A DNA stretch of 64,000 nucleotides from Clonostachys chloroleuca (Eukaryota; Ascomycota; Sordariomycetes; Hypocreales; Bionectriaceae): contig JBANAY010000004.1 in assembly GCA_037952775.1 (NCBI GenBank), positions 7,502,001 to 7,566,000 on the forward strand, read 5' to 3'. Within the stretch, counting starts at the first letter, position 1. Each line of letters starts with the position of its first letter. The translations under genes were made by a program, and so were the position numbers. Shown in pieces: positions 56,425 to 64,000 of this stretch. The notes under the pieces are model-generated. The model searched no databases. It was not told the DNA's origin and saw nothing but the letters and a program-made list of their open reading frames with translations.

Positions 56425-57436
56425 ATGGCTCCAAACAGAATCGACGTTCACCACCACTTTGTGCCGGACTTTTATCGTGAAGGTCAGTTACTTCCCCCAC
56501 CTTACAGATGATATATGTAACACTTGGATTCTGACATACTACCCAGCCCTTGTCTCTTCTGGTGGAGACCCTTCAGGATGGTTCATACCTGATTGGACCC
56601 CAGAGTCTGATGCCGCGCTTAATGAGAAATTTGGCATCGACATCACCATCTTGTCGCTGACCGCACCGGGTGCTTGTATTCTCAAGGACCCGAAGGCATC
56701 GGCGGAATTGGCCCGCAAGACCAACTTGTACGCTGCCAAACTGCGGGATGAGAACCCCAAGAAATATGGCTTCTTTGCGGCCCTTCCAAATCTACTTGAC
56801 AAGGAGCTGGCTCTTGCCGAGATTGCCTTCGCGCTTGACACTCTCAAAGCGGACGGTGTTACCTTGTTCACTCGATACGGGACCGGCAATCACTACCTGG
56901 GTCACCCTGATTTCAAGGACATCTGGGCCGAGCTCAACCGCCGGTCTGCTATCGTTTTTGTCCACCCTACCCATCCCGTGGATATCAGCCAAGTCAGCGG
57001 CCTGCCTCAGCCGGTTATCCGCTACCCCTTCGAGACTACGACAACTGCTCTGGACATGATTTACAACAAGACTGTCCGCAACAACCCAAAATGCAAGATC
57101 ATCCTCTCCCACGGGGGCGGTGTGCTGCCCTACCTGATCGGAAGGCCTGCGAGCATTCTCCCCAAGTCCAAGGAGGAGTTGGACGAGTTTCTGGACGATG
57201 CTCGGAATTTCTATTATGACTTAGCTGTGGCGGGCTCGGAGAACGCGCTACGGGTGCTCGAGAAGTTTGCCAAGCCGGGCCATCTCCTCTACGGTAGCGA
57301 CACCCCTTATGCCAATGAAGGAATCATCGATTTCCACACAAGTGGCCTTGATTCGTACAAATTTGAGGATCCAAACTTGATTAAGCAGATCAACTACGAG
57401 AATGCCCACGCGTTGTTCCCCAAATTTAAGAATTAA
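56425..57436 (+). CDS. Amidohydrolase-2 family decarboxylase (ACMSD / 6-methylsalicylate decarboxylase-like)
   Basis: Metal-dependent TIM-barrel enzyme of about 315 residues from exons 56425-56482 and 56547-57436. The metal-binding start is RIDVHHHFVPDFY. GDPSGWFIPDWTPE follows, as in the ACMSD group. Further ligands are in FVHPTHPVD, in the HGGG of ILSHGGGVLPYLIGR, and in LYGSDTPYA near the end. Fungal relatives remove a carboxyl group from hydroxylated benzoates (6-methylsalicylate, gamma-resorcylate, 2,3-dihydroxybenzoate) or from aminocarboxymuconate semialdehyde. This fits an aromatic-acid step beside the salicylate-hydroxylase-like and ALDH genes. Exact substrate unknown. Confidence 0.87.
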
Positions 57437-57866
57437 GAGAGGGAAGATTGATCCAGGGGGCTTAGAAAGTTAGCCACAGTGCGTAAATAGAACCAGACAG
57501 GTTATCTATTGCTGCTAGTGTTTGTCAAGTATCCTGAGATGAAGCCGGCGTTTTGATACGTGAAGGCCTCTAGTAGTTCCCAATTAGTACTTCTTGTGCC
57601 TTGAATAATAATATGGTCATGTAAGAGTAGCTTCACGCCGTGAAGCGCGGATCTAAGAAGGCTCCATGTCCTCTGCCGTTGAGGGCCTTTAAACTTGCGC
57701 GGCGGGTGTGTTTCCGCAAACGGTATGATTAGTCTTGCTTGTATTTTACTTGCCCTGGGAGCCCCATATGATATTTATTAGGCCATCTAGACTTTTTCAG
57801 CTCTACATTCTACCCTCACGCATCAGCTCTGCAATACTTTCCTCGTCTACTGAATATCCTACAACC
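57437..57866. other. Short spacer and promoter of the alcohol dehydrogenase gene
   Basis: Between two same-strand genes. It contains CCG-N4-CGG near 57715. Nothing else recognised. Confidence 0.4.
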
Positions 57867-59217
57867 ATGTCTGATACGGAACAGATCACTACCAAAGCCT
57901 ACGTTGTCGCTGAGCGAGGCGGGCCCTTTGAACTTAGAGACGTTGTGCTCGATAAACTGCACCTGAATGAAGTCTTGGTGGAGATCAAATACACCGGTCT
58001 ATGCCACACGGTTTGTTGCCTACATCAAATACAGACCGCATGGATCGCTCCTCAATACTGACTTGCAGTACAGGACCTCGTTGTACAGCAGGGCGGCATG
58101 CCGATCGGGGGATATCCAGCGGTCCTCGGCCATGAGGGACTTGGTATTGTGCAACGCGTAGGATCTAATGTGTCTGACCAGTTTCTGAAGCAAGGAGACA
58201 CAGTTTTGCTCTCATTTCACACCTGTCGGAAGTGTCAAGGGTGTCTCGAGGAGAGATACGGTAGTTGTTCCCAAATGACGGAAACCAATTTTATCAACAC
58301 TGGGCGCAAAGGTCCAGGGACATCTTCGCCTATCTCATTGCCCGATGGCACACCAGTGCATGGTCAGTTCTTTGGCCAATCATCCCTCAGCAAGCTGGCG
58401 GTTGTCAGCGAGAACTCGGTGGTCAAGATATCTGCAGAGCCCGAGGACCTGAGCTACCTCCCTCCCCTGGCATGTGGCTACCTGACCGGAGCAGGGACAG
58501 TTCTCAACGTCCTCCGGCCCCGTAGGGACAGCAAGCTCGTCGTGCTGGGCATGGGCGCTGTTGGACTCGCTGCCATGCTGGCAGCCAAAGCGCTCGGGGT
58601 AGAGCATCTTGTGGCTGTTGATCTTGTTGACGAAAAGCTCCAACTCGCGTCGTCGCTGGGAGCTACGCATACCATCAACACAAGCACGGGCCAGGACCTC
58701 AATTCTGTAGTCAGAGAGAAGTTCCCAGACGGGGTCGACTACATCATCGACACGACAGGAGTGGCGAAACTCTTGCAGGCGTCCATCGAGGCTCTATCTC
58801 ATGAAGGGACCCTCGCACTGGTGGGTGTCCCGTCACCAACGGCGACTTTCCAGGTCAATGCTCTGGACCTCTTATTGTCGTGCAAGCGTATTCTGGGAGT
58901 TATTGAAGGCTTTTCCAACCCTCAGAAAGTAAGTGAGCCAAAGTCAAGGCCGTTATCAAATCAGTAAGGCCCGAACGTAATCTAACGGCTTGCGCAACTC
59001 AGTTGATCCCGGAGCTCCTCAAGCTGTACTACAGCGGCAAATTCCCTATCGACAAAATTTCAAAGTGCTACCCCGCGGAGGACTTACACCAGGCCATAGA
59101 AGATCTCAAGGCGGGACGGGTGAGTCATCTACCGCCAATTACTTTAGTTGTGCAATCACTAATGTATCGGTATTGAAGGTTATCAAGCCGGTGGTATCAT
59201 GGCACAACATTCACTAA
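57867..59217 (+). CDS. Zinc-dependent MDR alcohol dehydrogenase, aryl-alcohol dehydrogenase-like
   Basis: NAD-dependent oxidation of an alcohol to an aldehyde (or the reverse); about 384 residues. Exons fit 57867-58010, 58074-58928, 59003-59119 and 59179-59217. The catalytic zinc site GLCHTD is completed across the first intron. LGHEGLGIVQRVG follows. The structural zinc cysteines are in the 15-residue stretch CRKCQGCLEERYGSC, and the coenzyme site is LGMGAVGLAAMLAAKAL. The form LVVQQGGMPI after CHTD and the LSFHTC segment resemble benzyl/aryl-alcohol dehydrogenases. It would link a benzylic alcohol to the aldehyde used by the neighbouring ALDH (inference). Confidence 0.88.
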
Positions 59218-60483
59218 GCATGGCATATAAAATACTCACAGATCGCAAGGCTGAATTAGATACAGCTATGTCCCATTCCAGTATTACTTGGTATATACCA
59301 TCGAGAAATAAAAACAACCGGAATACCGGGTGTCTTAGTCGGGTGCTACTGAGAACTCCTTGCAAGCTCGCTCCATTTCTTTCCATCCTCGTCACCAAGC
59401 GCTGGCATTTGAGCTCAGATTTACAAAGATAGGGATGATTCCAAACCCGATATATCTACCATTCTTAGCAGTCCTACCTATCAAAGTTGTGCCTTTCTGG
59501 AAATGGCGATGATGGCATCGGGAGGACAGAGTCTAATTGCCAACAATAATGATGAGTTTACGGGAATCGGCTTGAAATGTTGATTTGGAGCGAGACCTTG
59601 GGCACGCACTAACGGTAAGCCCAGGGATAATACAATGACCCCGACCTCGGTCAGATGGCCTGGTTGCGGAAGCATATCCGCAAGCGCCGAATTGGTAATC
59701 ACAGGCCACATCCACCACGGAGGGGACACAACCTAGGTGCCACCATTTCTCATCTCCAACTTTGGGGTTTCTACCCTGTTTTATTCGCCACAATCACATT
59801 GAAGACGAGTGCTGTACGGTGGGATGTTGGTGCCCAGCAGGATTTTATGGAGGTACACCAAGGTGTGGTGTAGGGACACGCCAACGCTGAGTCCGGAATC
59901 ATTCTTACTCATGTTCTATATGCTCTCGTACAGTCATACAAGTTTAAAAAGCGTGATCTAAACTCCAATATCTCCAATGAGTTGGAAGACCCGACTTCTG
60001 ACACCGATTAGGAACCCATGCAAGCAACAATTTCTCCGCCGAAGAAATACTCTTCCAAACTACATTTCTCGTAGATCTTGAAGACCGGCTTTGAATATAT
60101 AATACCCAATTCCAGAAACTCATTGTGTAGCAAAAACAGATTCTCCGGGCCATAGATTGTCATATTGATGGATAGAGTTGGGAGTGACCTTTCATCATCC
60201 AGTGCCTTCTCACGGCAGTCTCCTGATGATGACTTCTACTGCCGCTAAGCCAAGAACAGATCCGAATGCGGGGTATGGAGAAGACTAGTTAATCATAGGT
60301 CAGTATAAAATGACAATCCTAATCTACGAGCTTCCTCTGAACTTCCTCAATCGCGCTTCCTCCATCTCGTTGATCCACGGCTTTGAATATGAACCTCTGA
60401 GCCTAGAAACCCTCGGCACAGACACCCTTAGGGACAGTGATTCAAAACCAGGGTAATTCCTTTGGACTGTCGACTCCCTCGTG
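59218..60483. other. Intergenic, no gene recognised
   Basis: A 1.27 kb gap before the last regulator. Only short, overlapping frames on both strands, none with a recognisable domain. Confidence 0.5.
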
Positions 60484-63466
60484 ATGACTCCACCCACAAC
60501 CGACTACCCCGAACCGGTGCCGCCGAGGAAACGGCGCCGCACTGCCCTGGCCTGTGAGGAGTGTCGCGACAGGAAGCGCAAGTGTGATGGGGTCAAACCT
60601 ATATGCGGAGCATGCAAAGGCCGCTCTACGGCACAGTGCATATGGAAACAGGAAAGGAACAGCAAGGGCTGGTGGAGCAATAGGTACATACAGATGCTGA
60701 ACACCTCCAATCTCGCCAACCCAAGTCACAAAGTCTCACCAGTGCTGCAGTTATGTCCAGGAGCTCAAGAGTCGTATCAGGGAACTGGAGGATACGCAGA
60801 GCATGGTGAATATCACGGATGACCTTGTTGACTCGGCCATCCCTCCCTCTGATCGAGAATTCGGCCCCGCTGTCTCCTTGATCCCCCAGCTAGAGGGCTC
60901 CCCAATCTCTCAAGATGTGGACAACAATCACGAGAACGCACCCACTGATCAGGGTACTCCCATGCGCGATGATATTGCCTCCCACGGGACCCAACCAGAA
61001 ACTGCCTTGCCATTGGCATCCGCGGAACCAGCCCCTATAGAAAATGCTTCAGACCAAGCGTCTGCGCTGTGGGCTGCCATGGACTTTGACTCAGCTTCCA
61101 GGTTTCTTCCTCCTACCCGAAATTCTCTCGATGAAAACAGCAGTTTGGATATAAACGACTTAGAAGCGGGACAACCCGCAATGAATGCCATGGGGGTTGT
61201 TATATCTCCACATAGTATGGCTACTCGATCAAGGCGGGAGGCGGATTATTTTGGCCCCTCAAGCACGATCAGTCTCCTGCGTGAGGTGCGAAGTGTCATG
61301 GGACGACGAAAGTGTGGGCATGGACCTTCTATTACTGGCAAACCGGATCGCTGCTCGGCGTGCGAGCACAACGCTCTTTTTGTTGCAAGCGAACCATCAC
61401 CGCCCTCATCGACGTGGCTCAATCGAGGATACGAGAGCGTTAATCCTATCTTTGGAATGTCTCTACCTCCCAGGCCGGCAGCAGATCGTCTTGTCGACCT
61501 GTTCTGGACAAACATGCACTCTCTATACCCATTCTTACATTGGCCGTCCTTCCATGACCGCTATCTCACACTCTGGAGTCCTCAGGCAAACTTACAAGCC
61601 TATGGAACTACTGATTCTTTGAATGGGCCTGTGAGCGGATACTACAGTACCATTGACGATGCTTTATTTCATTGTATGCTCAACGTCGTCCTCGCTCTTG
61701 GTGTCCTCCACGACACCAAGATCAGGCAGCAGGAACGCGATGACATCAGCGAGACGTTCTTCAAGCGCGCAAAGACTCTCCTCGACCTCGACGCATTAGA
61801 AAGTGGCAGTGTAGCTCTAGTGCAAGTTCTTCTTCTCATGGGCCAATACCTTCAGACCAGAGATATAACAACCTCCTGTTGGAATATCGTCGGCATGGCT
61901 ATTCGCATCGCTCAAGGAATGGGGCTACACCGCGAACCTGAGGAATGGGATCAAGGCGATCCTAAGAACTATCAAGCGCCCGATCAACTGGAGGTGGAAA
62001 TGCGCAGGCGCGCTTGGGCTGGGTGTGCTTTGCTCGACCGGTCAGTGCTCGCATACGCTATCCAGAACCCAAGGCTGAACTAACGTCCTCGCTCGCAGAA
62101 TCCTTTCCCTGACTTACGGACGCCCTCCCATGATACATGGTAGCATCCTGCACGGCACAATCGTCCTTCCGTCGGCAATAGATGACGAGTCATTGGGTCG
62201 TGTTCCTGGTGCTCCAGGATGCCAGCCAAGCGACACCCCGAGCCTTGTGGAATGTTACGTTCATGCACTTAAACTACAGGACATCCTAGGCCAAGTTCTC
62301 ACTTCCTTTTACTACCAAGGCTCGGACAACGAGACAGCATCCTCCCCAGGCCTTGGACAAAGGACGAATAATGAGCCTACTAAATCTCAAAGCAATTGGA
62401 TCAGTGACGCCGGGCTTCAAAAGCTGCTTGATGTCGATCGCCAGCTCGATATATGGAACAAGGATCTGCCGGCGCATTTGCAAGTGCACCACTACTCAGA
62501 GGAAAATCTATTTCCGGGCAGTCCACGCTCCACAAGGTCAACTATTTTTTGCCGGCAAGCCACCGTGCTCAAAGCGAGGTATGTTGATCTAATTTACTTG
62601 ATCAGAGCAGACATTTTGCGCTCGAAACCTCTCCCAGTTGCTAATCCTCGCAGGTCTCTGTATGTGCGTATGAACCTGCTTAGACCTTCATTGTCGGAGC
62701 TGTGCAATTCGGTTAGCAAGACTGGCCTGCCGTCAACTCAGCCTAGTTCACTAAGTAAGAGTGTGCGCGAGGTCATGCTGATGAAGTCCGGAAATCTGTG
62801 TGTGTCAGTTGCGCAAGAACTTGTTTCTCTGATAACAGAAAACTCCCACTCCCGAGCCCATTTCCTACCACCGCCATGGTACAACGTACTTTGTGAGTAA
62901 CCTGGTTTAGATGTCGACACTTCTTTCTTGTCGAAATGTACCCCCGGCTCTAATCTCTTGTTTCCCCGTAGATATACACGGCTGTGCCCTCGTGCTTCTC
63001 TTGGGCTCTCTCTGTCTGCACAAAGTTAGCGACGTCGAACAACACAGTCTGATGGCCGACTGGGATCGCTGTTTGACCTTCCTTCGTGAGTATCAGTCAC
63101 AAAGTCAGTCCGCGCCGAGGTGCATTAGACTTTTGGAAGTTCTACAACAAGAGGCCTCGAACTACAGTAATGGTACGTCTTTGAAAGTTCTACCCACGCT
63201 TACATACTAACGGAGTGAAATAAGGAAGTATAAGCATCGATGAATCTCGTCTATTACAATCAGGGGAATACCACCCTGCAGTCACCCTCGATGCGAGATA
63301 TATGACACCTGATCTGATGACAGGAAGTAAGGAATTCCCCTCGAACCTCGAGCTTGACCGCGGAGGGCTTGACGAGCCGGACAACAATTCGGCGAACAAC
63401 TCGGTAGGGATGAATTGGCTTTCCTTAGCTCCATTCTTTGAGGGGGCAGCAGACATTCCCCCTTAA
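60484..63466 (+). CDS. Zn2Cys6 transcription factor with fungal-specific TF domain
   Basis: Large nuclear regulator of about 883 residues. Exons fit 60484-60683, 60751-62040, 62099-62578, 62654-62892, 62972-63172 and 63225-63466, total divisible by three. The zinc cluster ACEECRDRKRKCDGVKPIC-x2-C begins at residue 24, behind a basic RKRRR run. A coiled-coil (YVQELKSRIRELEDTQ) follows the first intron, as in dimeric regulators. The regulatory domain includes LVDLFWTNMHSLYPFLHWPSF, the QDIL helix and ALLDRILSLTYGRPPMIHG across the second intron, all hallmarks. Near its start is an additional cysteine/histidine patch (RKCGH, CSAC). It is convergent with a beta-lactamase-like gene 53 bases away. 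It may control the aromatic genes to its left (inference). Confidence 0.85.
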
Positions 63467-63519
63467 AGATTACCGTATCAACCACCCCGGGGAGCTCTCA
63501 TACTAGACAAATATCCGCC

Positions 63520-64000
63520 TCAATCTTCCGCAAGATCAAAGTAGGTAGCGGTTTCAACATCTGCCCACAGCTGTACCGCCTTCAGATCAGCAAAAGGAAG
63601 CACCTGAGACGCGACTATCCCCGCCACCCCTTTTTCTCGATCACACCACCAGAAACAGTTGGACAAACCGGACCAATGGACCGTGTGGTTTGAGCGACCA
63701 GTCACGCCGCCCGAGATCATGAAACCAAGCCCCCACCCCTGCGGCTCACTTGCCGGACAGAGCGGATAAAGCTCTTTGGCCGGGTGGACCAGTTCAGGCT
63801 TTACAGCTGGGAGCGCAACGCGGGCGAAGTTTGGATCGTTGGGCAGCTGGTTCTCGAACATCATGTCGACCGTTCCGGGTCGGAGAATCGCTTCGCCTGT
63901 CAGGGGAGAGGTCCCATTATTTAGCAGGACCCTCAGAAGCTCTGTTGACGCGTTAGGGCATGCTCGATTAAATCAGGTGACGGCACATACGGCTATATGC
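63520..64000 (-). CDS. Beta-lactamase-fold serine hydrolase, C-terminal part (cut by window edge)
   Basis: The last part of a class C beta-lactamase/esterase-family protein, running off the window. One exon is 63941-63520, and a short piece of the preceding exon (63991-64000) is joined over a GTATGT...AG intron with a CTAAC branch site. The segment QLLRVLLNNGTSPLTGEAIL leads to MMFENQ, then GWGLGFMISG and a WSGLSNCFWWCDREKG stretch. These are the usual family features: a helix before the active-site wall, then the strand facing the active site. The catalytic S-x-x-K and Y-x-N lie beyond the window. Relatives are esterases, LovD-type transesterases and peptidases. It could hydrolyse esters made by the nearby monooxygenase, but this is only suggested by position. 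Confidence 0.75.

Noticed and set aside
1..64000. CRISPR arrays, operons, ribosome binding sites, prophage or insertion sequences
   Set aside because: Introns, Zn2Cys6 regulators and TATA-like promoters show a fungal nuclear genome; no array or transposase was seen.

Overview
The window is nuclear DNA of a filamentous ascomycete (Pezizomycotina). Nearly every gene is split by 50-100 nt GT-AG introns. The gene families are typical of such fungi: five complete Zn2Cys6 regulators, a SAT4/rhodopsin-like membrane protein, an Alt a 1-like secreted protein, a CrpA-like copper ATPase and large MFS/APC transporters. Two tRNA-Lys(TTT) genes are present. I cannot fix the genus from sequence alone. All exon maps below were inferred by eye from reading frame, splice consensus and family motifs.

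Layout. 0-10 kb: an anion:cation-symporter MFS permease, a SAT4-type membrane protein, a small secreted AA1-like protein and a decayed MFS pseudogene. 10-17 kb: tRNA-Lys with a six-base intron and a degenerate copy nearby, an AflR-like regulator, a second tRNA-Lys, and a Cys/His-rich copper-exporting P-type ATPase. 18-22 kb: an unusual protein joining a kinase, TPRs, a PB1-like fold and a ZZ zinc finger, followed by a relic of a carotenoid oxygenase. 23-33 kb: an MFS exporter, two Zn2Cys6 regulators and an amino-acid/GABA-type permease.

34-64 kb is dense in catabolic enzymes: copper amine oxidase, Zn2Cys6 regulator, RidA-like protein, SDR, flavin monoamine oxidase, SMP-30 lactonase-like protein, salicylate-hydroxylase-like monooxygenase, salicylaldehyde-dehydrogenase-like ALDH, second SDR, Baeyer-Villiger-type monooxygenase, ACMSD-like amidohydrolase/decarboxylase, aryl-alcohol dehydrogenase-like MDR, another Zn2Cys6 regulator and a beta-lactamase-fold hydrolase cut by the window edge. 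Several are divergent pairs sharing a promoter. My inference is that they form one or two linked pathways taking an aryl-alkyl amine or benzylic alcohol through aldehyde and acid to a phenol or catechol.

Quality caveat: four otherwise intact genes (copper ATPase, the 25.6 kb regulator, the permease and the ALDH) each need exactly one single-base correction to stay in frame. Either the assembly carries indel errors or these are recent inactivations. The MFS pseudogene at 8.5 kb, with several frameshifts and a nonsense codon, is more clearly dead.
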